NCBI RefSeq assembly: GCF_023953935.1 | Contig: NZ_JAMLIW010000006.1 | Span: forward strand, 144,290 to 208,289 | From: Thermomonas sp. | GTDB lineage: Bacteria; Pseudomonadota; Gammaproteobacteria; Xanthomonadales; Xanthomonadaceae | Length of the DNA stretch: 64,000 bases | Direction of reading: 5' to 3' | Shown here: positions 56,142 through 64,000 of the stretch, piece after piece | Layout of the letters: the number at the start of each line of letters is the position of its first letter | How positions within the stretch are numbered: the first letter of the stretch is position 1 | Program-made: the position numbers and the translations under genes | Notes under the pieces: generated by a model | Databases searched by the model: none | Told to the model about the DNA's origin: nothing | The model's input: the letters and a program-made list of their open reading frames with translations, nothing else

Positions 56142-58772
56142 TCAGGCGTTCGTCAGCAGCCCGCGCACGCGCGCCAGTTCCGCCTTGTCGCCGCCCGTGG
56201 CTTCCATCGCCTGCTCGGTGAGGCCGTCCAGCAGGTGCCGCGCTTCGTCGCGCTGCCCCTGTTCGATCAATGCTTCCGCCAGCGACAGGCGAAAACTCTG
56301 TGCCGCAGCATTGCTTTCGCCGAATTGCCGGCGCAGGTCGCGTTCGACGTCACGCAGCAAGGTGATGGCGGTACGCCGGTCGCCGCAGTTGTATTCCATC
56401 AGACCCAGGTTGCCGGTTTCGATCAACGCGGCCTGCTTGCCATTACCGTAGCGTGCGGCCATGCGCCGGGCCACGTCGCGCTGGATCGGCAGGGCGGCGG
56501 TGCAATTGCCGGCGCTGTCCTGGATGCTGGCGATGGTGGATCGCAGCGTCAGCGTCTGGTAGTTGTCTGCGCCATAGATGCGTTCCGCAGTGGTGGCGGC
56601 TGCCTGTGCCAGCGGCAGTGCTTCGTCGTACTTGCCTTGGTTGCGCAGTGCGCGCGCCAAGTTCATCTGCACGGTGGCGACACGGTTGCCACCGATCTGC
56701 TTCGCGTCCAGCAGCGGATCGGCCAGAATCGCCCGCATCAGCGCTATCGCCTCGTCGGTTTTGCCGGAACGACGCAAGGCATCCGCCAGATTTTCGCGGA
56801 TCACGATGGCACGCTGCGTATCCGTCGGGAACAGCATGCGCTGCAGGGTGTCCGCGCGCACCCAAGCCGGTAATGCCTGCCGGATCTGCAGTTGCTGCTG
56901 ATGGAAGATGCCGCGTGCGAACGCCGCATCCAGTGCCAGTTCATCGTTGCCCTGCAGGCGTGCGCCGGCCCTGGCGTCGGTTTCGGCAAGCAGCCTGCCC
57001 GCTTCCCTGAAATCGGTGTTGCGGCTGGCGTAGACCAGTGTGCGTACCAGCGCGTAGGCAGTGCGCAGCGTCAGCGTATTGTCCGCGCCGAAGGCGGAGG
57101 TGAAATCGCGCAAGGCCGCGCGCAGTTCCTCCACGCCACGCTCGCCTTGGCCCAACGTGCGCCACGACTGCCCCAACGCCGCGTGGATGCTGCCGCTGAT
57201 CTCCGGTTGGCTGCCAAACTTGCCGTCGACGCCCCGCGAGGCCGCATCCAGCATGTCCCTGATGGTGGGGTCGCGTTCGAACGCACTGCCACCGGGGCTG
57301 ACCGCGCCGATCAGATCGTTGCTGAGGAATTCCACGACCGCGCGAGCCCGCGCTGCCTGCTTTTCGGCGATGTCGCGTTGCTGTTCGGCGATGCGGTGTT
57401 GCTGCTCGCTATGCCACCAGAAGTACAGGCTGCCACCCAGCCCGAGCAGCAGCGCGGCGAACGCCGCAATTGCCCACGGATGCCGCGCGCGGCTGCGTTC
57501 CAGCGCGCTGCGCAATGCGGAAGCGGCGCGTTCGTCCGCTTCGCGCTGCGCAAGTTCGGCGCGGCGCTGCGGCAGGCGACGCAGGCGCTCGGCCAGTTCG
57601 GCGGCGCTGGCGATGCGGCGGGTGGGGTCGGCGTCGGTGGCGTGGGCGATGTCCTCGCGCAGCAGCGGGTCGTCGATGTCGCGCTCCCAGCCCGGCGTCA
57701 GTGGTTTGCGCAGGTCGCCGGCCAGCCATTGATAGAGCAGCATGCCCAGTGCGTAGACGTCGCTGCGCACGGTGGCCGGTTGCCCGGCCAGCAGTTCCGG
57801 GGCCAGGTACAGCGGCGTGCCGGAACTGGTGTCGCCACCCACCTGGGTCAGGGTCATGCCCAGCGCGGTGATGCCCAGTTCGGCCAGCCGCTCGGGCTGC
57901 AACAGACGGCTGCTGCCGAAATCGGTCAGTCGCGTCTGCCAGCCATCGCTGCGCGCGGCGACCAGCACATTGGCCGGTTTCAAGTCCTTGTGCAGGATGC
58001 CCACCGCATGTGCGGCGGCGACGGTTTCAACGATCGGCGTGAAGAATGCGAGCCGCTGCGCGGTGTCCAGCGCGGCCAGCCGTTCGTCCTGTGCCGCCCA
58101 TTCCGTCAGCGACTGCCCGCCGTATTCGCATTCCAGGAAGAACGGCGATGTGGCGAAGTTCCAGTCCAGAAGGCGGACGATGTCCTCGCGCTCGCCCAGA
58201 GTTTCGCGCAGCACTCGCAACAGGGTCGCTTCGCGCTTGATCGACGTCAGGTGTTCGCCGTCCAGCGCGAACTTGAACACGCGCGTGTCGCGGCTGCGCG
58301 GGTGCCGAGCCAGCCACACCTCGCTGCCGAGCGTGCGCCCCAGTTGTCGTTCCAGCACGAACTGCGCCCGACCCGGCACCGGCTCGCCGGCAGCGAGTGC
58401 CAGCGGGCTGGAAGGTGCGGCCCCCACTGCCATGCGTTCTACCGGCCCGTCGAAGCGGTAGCCGATACGGGGCACGGTGGCGATGCGGTCTTCCTCGCCC
58501 GTGCCCAGTGCCTTGCGCAGCTTGCCCACGGCGGTGGAGAGGACGTTGTCCACCGTGACCCGCCCGGCCCAGACGGTATCGAACAGCTCGTCCTTCGTGA
58601 CCACTTCGCCGGCATGCCGCAACAGCAGCGACAGCACTTCCAGTGGTTTGTGCTCCATCTCCATCGGCAGCCCGGCCACGCGCAACTCGCGGCGAGCCTC
58701 GTCGAACTCGACCTCGCCGAAGCGCCAGCGATAGAGGGCGTGTCCCGGATGTGGAGCGGGGGGCGACGTCAT
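56142..58772 (-). CDS. Winged-helix DNA-binding Ser/Thr kinase with TM and TPR domains
   Basis: An 876-residue fusion. Residues about 12-110: OmpR/CadC-type winged helix (FDEARRELRVAGLPMEMEHK, LEVLSLLLRHAGEVVTKDEL, VDNVLSTAVGKLRKALG, RIATVPRIGYRFDG). About 135-420: protein kinase with a weakened glycine loop (LGRTLGSEVWLARH), lysine in RVFKFAL, HKDLKPANVLV (HKD instead of HRD), DFGSSRLL and GTPLYLAPELL. One membrane helix (about 430-452), coiled coil, then TPR-like repeats (about 500-870). This puts DNA binding and kinase activity on the cytoplasmic side of a membrane receptor. No Shine-Dalgarno sequence before ATG 58772. Eleven-bp direct repeats upstream are a likely operator. Confidence 0.88.
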   Translation of the reverse strand: MTSPPAPHPGHALYRWRFGEVEFDEARRELRVAGLPMEMEHKPLEVLSLLLRHAGEVVTKDELFDTVWAGRVTVDNVLSTAVGKLRKALGTGEEDRIATVPRIGYRFDGPVERMAVGAAPSSPLALAAGEPVPGRAQFVLERQLGRTLGSEVWLARHPRSRDTRVFKFALDGEHLTSIKREATLLRVLRETLGEREDIVRLLDWNFATSPFFLECEYGGQSLTEWAAQDERLAALDTAQRLAFFTPIVETVAAAHAVGILHKDLKPANVLVAARSDGWQTRLTDFGSSRLLQPERLAELGITALGMTLTQVGGDTSSGTPLYLAPELLAGQPATVRSDVYALGMLLYQWLAGDLRKPLTPGWERDIDDPLLREDIAHATDADPTRRIASAAELAERLRRLPQRRAELAQREADERAASALRSALERSRARHPWAIAAFAALLLGLGGSLYFWWHSEQQHRIAEQQRDIAEKQAARARAVVEFLSNDLIGAVSPGGSAFERDPTIRDMLDAASRGVDGKFGSQPEISGSIHAALGQSWRTLGQGERGVEELRAALRDFTSAFGADNTLTLRTAYALVRTLVYASRNTDFREAGRLLAETDARAGARLQGNDELALDAAFARGIFHQQQLQIRQALPAWVRADTLQRMLFPTDTQRAIVIRENLADALRRSGKTDEAIALMRAILADPLLDAKQIGGNRVATVQMNLARALRNQGKYDEALPLAQAAATTAERIYGADNYQTLTLRSTIASIQDSAGNCTAALPIQRDVARRMAARYGNGKQAALIETGNLGLMEYNCGDRRTAITLLRDVERDLRRQFGESNAAAQSFRLSLAEALIEQGQRDEARHLLDGLTEQAMEATGGDKAELARVRGLLTNA

Positions 58773-58819
58773 GCCTGAATACTGGCAAACAGCGGCACTT
58801 GTGGCAAATCTGCAGGGCG

Positions 58820-58841
58820 CTTGAAGGTTTCTTGAAGGTTC
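58820..58841. promoter_or_regulatory. Tandem 11-bp direct repeats, candidate winged-helix operator
   Basis: CTTGAAGGTTT (58820-58830) is followed directly by CTTGAAGGTTC (58831-58841). Eleven-bp direct repeats are the usual binding geometry of OmpR/PhoB-type winged helices. The site is about 48 bases before the winged-helix kinase start and in the shared divergent region with the gene at 58996. Confidence 0.6.
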
Positions 58842-58995
58842 CGTGAGGACACAGTGTGGCCGTGCGATCAGCATTGCCCTTGTCTGGGCGGCTGTCGATG
58901 TGCGGTACACGAGCCGGATCGGGCATTCGCTGGGCGGATGCTTGCGGCGGCGATGAAGCGCTTTTCGGGTTCCCGGGTGATTGCAGGAGGACACG

Positions 58996-60099
58996 ATGAA
59001 GAACGGGGTTTCGTACTGGCGGATGGTCTGGCCCGAAAGCGGCCCGCTGCTCGCCGGCGTGGGCGGCATCATCGGGCTGTTGAGCGATGTCGGCAGCTTC
59101 GTGGGCGACATCTCCGCGCCGTGGGTGTGGGCACCCGTGGTCCTGGGCCTGCTGCTGGCCGTGCTGCTGTTCGCGCCGTGCCGGAACCGGGTGGTGGCGG
59201 GTCTGCCGGAACAGCAGGACGCCGCGTACGACTGCCGTATCTGCAACGTGTTTCGGGTCGGGCTGTTCGCCTGCCTGGTCTGCGCGATGCTGGCGCTGGC
59301 CGGGCAGGGCGCCACCGCCACCGAGAAGATCGGCACCCAGCTGGGCCTGATCCAGCGTGGGGTCGAAGACGTGAAGCGCGACACCGCCGTGATCCGCGAA
59401 GACACCGGTGCGGTCCGGGAGGCGTTGTCGGGTAGCGAATTGGTGAGGGATCCGAGTACCGCAGAGGAGCGGTTCCACAACGCCTGGGTGCTGAACATGC
59501 AGCGGGGCGACAATGCCGGCGCGTGGGAACAGCTGCAGGCGCTGTATCGCGAGCATGCGCCCAACAAGCTGGACGCCGCCGAGCTGTACCGGAATGTCGG
59601 CAAGGCGTTCCTCGGGCGCGACGAACTGCTGGCGAACATGGTCGAGATCGGTCGCCAGAAACGCGATGCGGCGATGCTGGTCATCGCCGCCCGCAACGAA
59701 GCCGATCCCGATGCCGCGCAGGCATTGCGCGACGAGGCGCGCGCCATCGATCCCGATCTGCCCTTCGCGTACTGGGACGTCGGCGACTTTGCCAGGCAGT
59801 TCGGCGGTGCGGGCGCCAACGGCGACGCCGGGAAGCAGCTGGCACATTACCGCGCCGTGGTGGCGGGCCACGAGAAGTTCCTGGAAGTCGCCGCGCGTGG
59901 GCCGGTGGCCCGCTATTTCTACCGTCCCCAGTACCAGGCCGATTACGACGACCTGGCGCGCAGCCAGCTCCAGAGTGCACGCAGCATGGTCGAGTCCTCG
60001 GAAAAGATGGCCGGCTATCTGCGTGCGAGCCGCGGCCAGACCTACGAAGACGCGACGCGGCGCATGCGGGCCATGGGCCAGGGCGGCAAATCGCAATGA
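58996..60099 (+). CDS. Uncharacterised membrane protein with cysteine motifs and helical C-terminal domain
   Basis: A 367-residue protein I do not recognise. Three hydrophobic segments (about 17-38, 42-62, 85-105) with CRIC and CLVC cysteine pairs around the third. Next comes a coiled-coil-like stretch with a repeated pattern (GVEDVKRDTAVIREDTGAVRE, about 118-140), then a soluble helical, TPR-like domain (about 150-365). AGGAGG precedes ATG 58996. It is the first gene of a rightward series opposite the winged-helix kinase. The stop overlaps an ATG (ATGA at 60096) of a short cysteine-containing frame that runs into the next gene. Confidence 0.8.
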   Translation: MKNGVSYWRMVWPESGPLLAGVGGIIGLLSDVGSFVGDISAPWVWAPVVLGLLLAVLLFAPCRNRVVAGLPEQQDAAYDCRICNVFRVGLFACLVCAMLALAGQGATATEKIGTQLGLIQRGVEDVKRDTAVIREDTGAVREALSGSELVRDPSTAEERFHNAWVLNMQRGDNAGAWEQLQALYREHAPNKLDAAELYRNVGKAFLGRDELLANMVEIGRQKRDAAMLVIAARNEADPDAAQALRDEARAIDPDLPFAYWDVGDFARQFGGAGANGDAGKQLAHYRAVVAGHEKFLEVAARGPVARYFYRPQYQADYDDLARSQLQSARSMVESSEKMAGYLRASRGQTYEDATRRMRAMGQGGKSQ

Positions 60100-60263
60100 A
60101 TGCCGTGTCCCATCGGCTACGGCGGTTTTTCCGCTGCCTTCAACGATGTCTCGAATGCCTCATCCGGCACGGCGGCCACTACCCCGATGGCACCCCGTGC
60201 AGCACATGTCCACGCGCGCATCAACCTGATCCAGTCAATCACCCAAACCCAAGGAGAGTCCCA

Positions 60264-60569
60264 ATGAATCGTCTGAAACTTGCACTTGTCGCCTTGCTGG
60301 TCACGCTCCTGAGTGCATGCGGCGATGGCATGACCGGTACCTATACGGGCGGTTTGGCGGAAGACCAGGTCCTGACCTTTCACGGCAACGGCAAAGCCAC
60401 GCAAGAGACTGCCGGCATGGAGGTGCAGCTGGAGTACGAGGTGGATGGCGACAGGATCAAGCTGCGCAACCCGGATCAGCCCGGCACCACGCTCGTGTTG
60501 ACGCGCAAGGATGCCGACACCCTGACGGGCGGGCCGATGGGCGTGCTGGAATTCAAGCGCAAGCAGTGA
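60264..60569 (+). CDS. Small lipoprotein
   Basis: A 101-residue protein with a lipoprotein signal: positively charged MNRLK, hydrophobic core and lipobox LSAC with Cys at residue 19. The mature part (GTYTGGLAEDQVLTFHGNG, then GMEVQLEYEVDGDRIKLR) looks like a small beta-sheet domain. AAGGAGA precedes ATG 60264. The same frame is open back to an ATG at 60096, but the lipobox fixes the start. Function unknown; second gene in the uncharacterised series. Confidence 0.82.
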   Translation: MNRLKLALVALLVTLLSACGDGMTGTYTGGLAEDQVLTFHGNGKATQETAGMEVQLEYEVDGDRIKLRNPDQPGTTLVLTRKDADTLTGGPMGVLEFKRKQ

Positions 60570-60609
60570 TGTGCAGCGTCGCCCACAGCAAGAGCCGAGG
60601 AGTAAATCG

Positions 60610-61659
60610 ATGAAGACCAAAACGAGTACAGGAGTGGGGATTCTGATGCTGGCTGCGATGCAGGCCAGTGCGCAATCGTCGACCGCCGCGCTGCCAACGG
60701 CCGCGCTGAAGGCATGGCAGACGCATGCCCGCTCCTATTGTGCCGAGGTCGAGGAACGGTACGTGGGCGCACGGTTCGCCCCATTGCCGGCCAATGGCAT
60801 CAGCGGTGATGCGCTGCCGGCCGGTGCGGGGCGTTATCTGGCTGCCGACTTCAACGGCGACAGCAAGCCGGACTATGTCTTCGCCACGCCCAATGGCGGT
60901 TGCGCCGGCCATAACGAGGGGCGCAATGGCCCGGAACTCATCATCGAGTTCGTACTGTCGACGGGTGACGGCTACGTCCCGGACGCGCAGCAAGCAGAGG
61001 ATGGTGTCTCGTTCACCGTGGCCAGGCCATTCCTCAGCCCGGCCTGGCTGCAGCGCCGTGGCAATGTCGATGTGCTGCGTTACGAAACCGGCAGCGTCGG
61101 CGCCGGCCGCTGCGGGCCATTGGCAACCGAAGTGGTCTTGGGCTGGAATGGCCGCAATGTCGACGTACTGGAGCAGTACAACGCCAGGCGACAGTTGGTG
61201 GACGCGGAAGGTTGCGCAGTGAGGCCGGCCAGGGCCGCTGCGGGCGCACGGGGGAAGCCGGCTGCCGCAGCGATTCCCGCGAGCATCCCCCTGGCTGTCG
61301 GCTATTACGCCTACGTGGAAGGCACGTTCTCGACCTGTGCCAAGCCGGTAGTCGATCCGTGGTACTTCGACGGCAAGCGCTTCTGGGAGAAATCGGATTT
61401 CACCGATCCACGGCATGAATTCAGTGCCGAAGCCCTGCGCTGGGAGATGGTGTCCGGCAACCGTTTCCGCATCACCTATCGCAGTCGCGACGAAGATGGC
61501 AACTGGGAGCGGACGCCGTCGGTCAATGAATACGTGATCACCGGACCGGATGCGTTCACCTATGTCGGCGTCGTGGGGCAGCGCATGGGCAGCAGCGAGA
61601 AACATCAGCGCTGCCCGAACCTTCCCGCCAGCATGCGGTTCTTCCGGCCCAAGAGGTAG
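60610..61659 (+). CDS. Uncharacterised secreted protein
   Basis: A 349-residue protein with a signal peptide (about 1-22, cleavage after ASA-Q). An early stretch, RYLAADFNGDSKPDYVFATP, resembles an FG-GAP/EF-hand-like calcium loop (DFNGDSKPDYV). Six or so cysteines could form disulfides. The C-terminal part (DPWYFDGKRFWEKSDFTDP, NRFRITYRSRDEDGNWERTP) is beta-rich. GAGGAG precedes ATG 60610. No family recognised. Confidence 0.8.
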   Translation: MKTKTSTGVGILMLAAMQASAQSSTAALPTAALKAWQTHARSYCAEVEERYVGARFAPLPANGISGDALPAGAGRYLAADFNGDSKPDYVFATPNGGCAGHNEGRNGPELIIEFVLSTGDGYVPDAQQAEDGVSFTVARPFLSPAWLQRRGNVDVLRYETGSVGAGRCGPLATEVVLGWNGRNVDVLEQYNARRQLVDAEGCAVRPARAAAGARGKPAAAAIPASIPLAVGYYAYVEGTFSTCAKPVVDPWYFDGKRFWEKSDFTDPRHEFSAEALRWEMVSGNRFRITYRSRDEDGNWERTPSVNEYVITGPDAFTYVGVVGQRMGSSEKHQRCPNLPASMRFFRPKR

Positions 61660-61730
61660 GTACTGGGTGCACCAACAGGCATCTTGGGCTCCCGCCCAAG
61701 CAACATCCATCAGTGATGAAGGGGAACAGG

Positions 61731-63224
61731 ATGGTATCGGGACTTGCGAAACGACGGTTGCCCATGTTCTGGGTGCTGAGGAACAAGGTGGAAGCGCCGC
61801 GCGTCTGGAAGATTAGCGGCTTGCTCGTGGGCGTGTGCCTCCTGCTGTCCACCGTGCTGCTGTTCCCGGGCAACGCATGGGCTCAGTCCGAGCCGAACAC
61901 GGACTCACCGGCGTGGTTGGCCGCCTTCCCTTCGCCGGACAAGGTGCGTGCCGATGTGGTCGCGAGTGCAGATGATGCAGAGCCGGAAGAGATCGAAGGG
62001 CGCGTTGCAGGGCGTCTGGAGACGTTGGCGAATGCCTTGTACAACTCGTGGGCGAGCGGCCATTCGAACCCCGAGACCGGTCTGCCGGTGCCTGGTATCG
62101 AATGGGCGCCGGCGGAGGCGAAGCGGATTCACGACGCATATCAGGCCGCGTACAACGCAATTGACTTGCACGCTCGCGACATGTACCCGAAGTGCGGATT
62201 TTTCAGGAGACTCCTGCAGCTCACCGGCATCGCGAATGCGTGCAAACGTCTCGCCTACAAGTTGGCCAGGGAGGAGAGTGACGGCACATTCACGAACAAC
62301 GAACAGGCGGCGGCGCAAATCGCGACGCAATATTTCCCGCCGGAGATGCAGGAGTTGTTCATCGAGGCAAGCGGGGGGAGCGGGCGGTACATGTCACGGC
62401 ATCAGGTCAACGTCGCGAAGGCGAACAGGGATGCCGAACGTGCCGGCGAACGATCCACTGCGCGATGGGCGAGTGCCCGGAATGGCATGGAGGGGCGCTG
62501 GGTCCCCGGCGGCGCGTTGGTGCTGATCGGGATTGGCTGGCTGCTCATTTTTCTGGACGCACGGCCCCGAAAGGCGCCGGATCCGCAGAAGAGCAACAAG
62601 ATTTCGGATATTGCAGATCTGGCGATCTTCGACAAACGGGGGCAAATTGTCGGGACACACGAACGGACCAGCCTGCACACCACGACGACGTCGAGCACCA
62701 GCGGTGGCAGCGGCTACATCCATCCGACCTACGGCGGGCATGTGTCCGCACCGAGCACGACGACAACCACATCCACCACCTCAAGGCACCACCAAACCTT
62801 CTTCATCCGCAAGGAGGATGGCGTCGAGTTGGAGGTGGAATTCATCGACCTCGATTTTCCCGTCCGCGATGGCGCCCACGTCGCCATCGTTTACGCAGGT
62901 GACCGATGGTCGAATCGCGGCTATCCGGTTGCGGCCGTCAATCTCGATACCGGTCGCTGGGAGATGGCCGGCAGCCGGGTTGACTGGATTGTCATGGGCA
63001 AGCCGACGGCGCAGCTCTGGATGTGGATCATGCTGGTGCTGCTTGCACGTGTCGCGATGGCGTTTGTCGCGGGCACGTCGTTCATGGTGGGGATTGTGCT
63101 CGGACTGGCGATCGCGATTTTCCTCGCGTGGCGCTGGTGGCGTAAAAGAGCCTTGGCGGAGCTGAAAACGACGGTTGTCTCCCGTATCCGTGCGCATGCC
63201 CAGTCGCTCGTGAAGTCGCGCTGA
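61731..63224 (+). CDS. Uncharacterised multi-domain membrane protein
   Basis: A 497-residue protein. N-terminal signal/anchor (about 25-52, ending NAWAQ), a helical presumably periplasmic domain (about 60-245), a membrane helix (GALVLIGIGWLLIFLDA, about 258-276), then a long Ser/Thr-rich stretch (TTTTSSTSGGSG and STTTTTSTTS) around a cytoplasmic beta domain with DGVELEVEFIDLDFPVRDG, then a membrane hairpin (about 425-470) and a basic tail. ATG 61731 is chosen because AAGGGGAA precedes it; ATG 61713 has none. The Ser/Thr-rich stretch could be a kinase target (inference). Last of the series. Confidence 0.78.
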   Translation: MVSGLAKRRLPMFWVLRNKVEAPRVWKISGLLVGVCLLLSTVLLFPGNAWAQSEPNTDSPAWLAAFPSPDKVRADVVASADDAEPEEIEGRVAGRLETLANALYNSWASGHSNPETGLPVPGIEWAPAEAKRIHDAYQAAYNAIDLHARDMYPKCGFFRRLLQLTGIANACKRLAYKLAREESDGTFTNNEQAAAQIATQYFPPEMQELFIEASGGSGRYMSRHQVNVAKANRDAERAGERSTARWASARNGMEGRWVPGGALVLIGIGWLLIFLDARPRKAPDPQKSNKISDIADLAIFDKRGQIVGTHERTSLHTTTTSSTSGGSGYIHPTYGGHVSAPSTTTTTSTTSRHHQTFFIRKEDGVELEVEFIDLDFPVRDGAHVAIVYAGDRWSNRGYPVAAVNLDTGRWEMAGSRVDWIVMGKPTAQLWMWIMLVLLARVAMAFVAGTSFMVGIVLGLAIAIFLAWRWWRKRALAELKTTVVSRIRAHAQSLVKSR

Positions 63225-63257
63225 TCCGTGCGGGATGCGTGACGCGGTCATGCGCGC

Positions 63258-63263
63258 GACAAT
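63258..63263 (+). promoter_or_regulatory. -10 box of a leaderless pdxH transcript
   Basis: GACAAT, then ATGCGC, then ATG at 63270; no Shine-Dalgarno sequence. Confidence 0.45.
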
Positions 63264-63269
63264 ATGCGC

Positions 63270-63866
63270 ATGACCGCGCTCACCCCTGAAATTCTGTCCA
63301 CCTTCGATACGTTATTCGCCGAGGCACTCGCTGCCGGCGAGCCGGACCGCACCGCGATGACGGTGGCCACCGTCGCCATGGATGGGCGGCCGTCGGCGCG
63401 GATCGTGTTGCTTAAGGCGCACGATGCGCGCGGGTTCGTGTTCTATACCCATCTTGATGGGCGCAAGGGGCGCGAGCTGCAGGCCCATCCGCAGGCGGCG
63501 CTGCTGTTCCACTGGCCGCGGGTGCGCGATGGCGTGCAGGTGCGGATCGAGGGCGATGTCGAGTTCGTCACGGACGCCGAGGCGGATGCCTATTTCGCCA
63601 GCCGGCCGCGCGGCAGCCAGATCGGGGCGTGGGCGTCGCAGCAGTCGGAAACGCTGGCGTCTCACGCGACCTTTGAGGCGAAGCTCGCGCAATTCGAAGC
63701 CGAGTTTGCAGGCCGCGAGGTACCTCGGCCGCCGCGCTGGTCGGGGTTCCGGGTGCGGCCGCGCGCGGTCGAGTTCTGGTTCGGCGCGCAGTACCGCTTG
63801 CACGAGCGCTGGCTGTACGAATGCAGCGCAGATGGCGAGTGGTCGAAGCGGATGCTGTATCCCTAG
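63270..63866 (+). CDS. pdxH: Pyridoxamine 5'-phosphate oxidase
   Basis: FMN enzyme that oxidises pyridoxine or pyridoxamine 5'-phosphate to PLP; 198 residues. Motifs: [62 protein letters not shown] and the C-terminal [16 protein letters not shown] and RLHERWLYE. An in-frame ATG at 63264 would add two residues. Confidence 0.96.
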   Translation: MTALTPEILSTFDTLFAEALAAGEPDRTAMTVATVAMDGRPSARIVLLKAHDARGFVFYTHLDGRKGRELQAHPQAALLFHWPRVRDGVQVRIEGDVEFVTDAEADAYFASRPRGSQIGAWASQQSETLASHATFEAKLAQFEAEFAGREVPRPPRWSGFRVRPRAVEFWFGAQYRLHERWLYECSADGEWSKRMLYP

Positions 63867-63880
63867 CGCCTGCGGACCTT

Positions 63881-63941
63881 GTGGGAGTGCGCCCTGCACG
63901 CGATGGATGTGCCTTGAGGCTCCAGTCGTGCGCAGGGCCAG
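63881..63941. repeat. REP-like element after pdxH
   Basis: GTGGGAGTGCGCCCTGCACG followed about 30 bases later by CGTGCGCAGGGC, its near-complement. The GTGGGAGTGC head is shared with the element at 14793. No gene is visible from 63867 to the end. Confidence 0.45.
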
Positions 63942-64000
63942 ATTACGAAGCGTCGCGGGTTGCCCGCTGGGGTTCGCCGCTCAAAACTCCGCTCCAGCTT

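Noticed and set aside
58773-59819. A longer start for the winged-helix kinase (up to 59819)
   Set aside because: The extra ~350 residues are Ser/Arg-rich shadow sequence of the opposite-strand gene; the winged-helix family begins near ATG 58772.

Overview
The window looks like chromosomal DNA from a high-GC gammaproteobacterium of the Xanthomonadaceae/Lysobacteraceae (Lysobacter, Luteimonas or Thermomonas type). The basis is gene content and style: a metX-metB-hom operon behind an S-box riboswitch, an Oar-like TonB receptor followed by TPR-sulfotransferases, a Lys/Ala-rich histone H1-like protein, several GGDEF/EAL and kinase-TPR proteins, and many compact gene starts. The genus is inference. 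No tRNA, rRNA, CRISPR array, phage or complete insertion sequence was seen.

Layout. 1-3.4 kb: a nucleoside permease running off the left edge, a repeat-rich gap, a membrane GGDEF protein, and a UPF0016 manganese exporter behind a yybP-ykoY (Mn2+) riboswitch. 3.4-6 kb: a Fur-box promoter, hemP and a heme-type TonB receptor. 6-9.3 kb: qmcA with an NfeD partner, then gcvT and gcvH. 9.3-10.6 kb: an odd gene-poor stretch and an H1-like gene. 10.6-18.4 kb: a serine hydrolase, lemA with an M48 protease, a GMC oxidoreductase, an NTT/MFS-type transporter and a DUF1304 protein. 18.4-22.1 kb: a DUF4442 thioesterase-like gene, a fadE copy broken by four single-base indels, and a divergent TetR gene with a palindromic operator. 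22.1-31.5 kb: pckG, the Oar-like receptor, two TPR-sulfotransferases and an outer-membrane protein. 31.7-40.1 kb: hslO, mtgA, a GT2 glycosyltransferase, a CBS protein, prfC, a kinase-TPR receptor and an M23 peptidase. 40.2-43.8 kb: the S-box met operon. 43.9-51.5 kb: a MASE1-GGDEF-EAL protein, sdaA, a small glutaredoxin-like protein and a giant propeller hybrid kinase. 51.6-56.1 kb: hemE (carrying an in-frame palindromic repeat), a WGR protein, an SdiA-regulated-type protein, aroB-aroK and dodecin. 56.1-63.2 kb: a winged-helix/kinase/TM/TPR fusion divergent from four uncharacterised envelope genes. 63.3-63.9 kb: pdxH.

Most noteworthy points: (i) seven genes have a -10-like hexamer exactly 6 nt before ATG and lack a Shine-Dalgarno sequence, so they look leaderless; (ii) the DNA-binding Ser/Thr kinase at 56142-58772 has 11-bp tandem direct repeats in its own upstream region and a same-direction set of unknown membrane, lipoprotein and secreted genes across the divergent promoter, which is the best candidate for an undescribed system; (iii) there are two metabolite riboswitches (Mn2+ and SAM); (iv) a dispersed palindromic repeat is fixed in frame inside hemE; (v) the Oar receptor and the sulfotransferase pair are adjacent.
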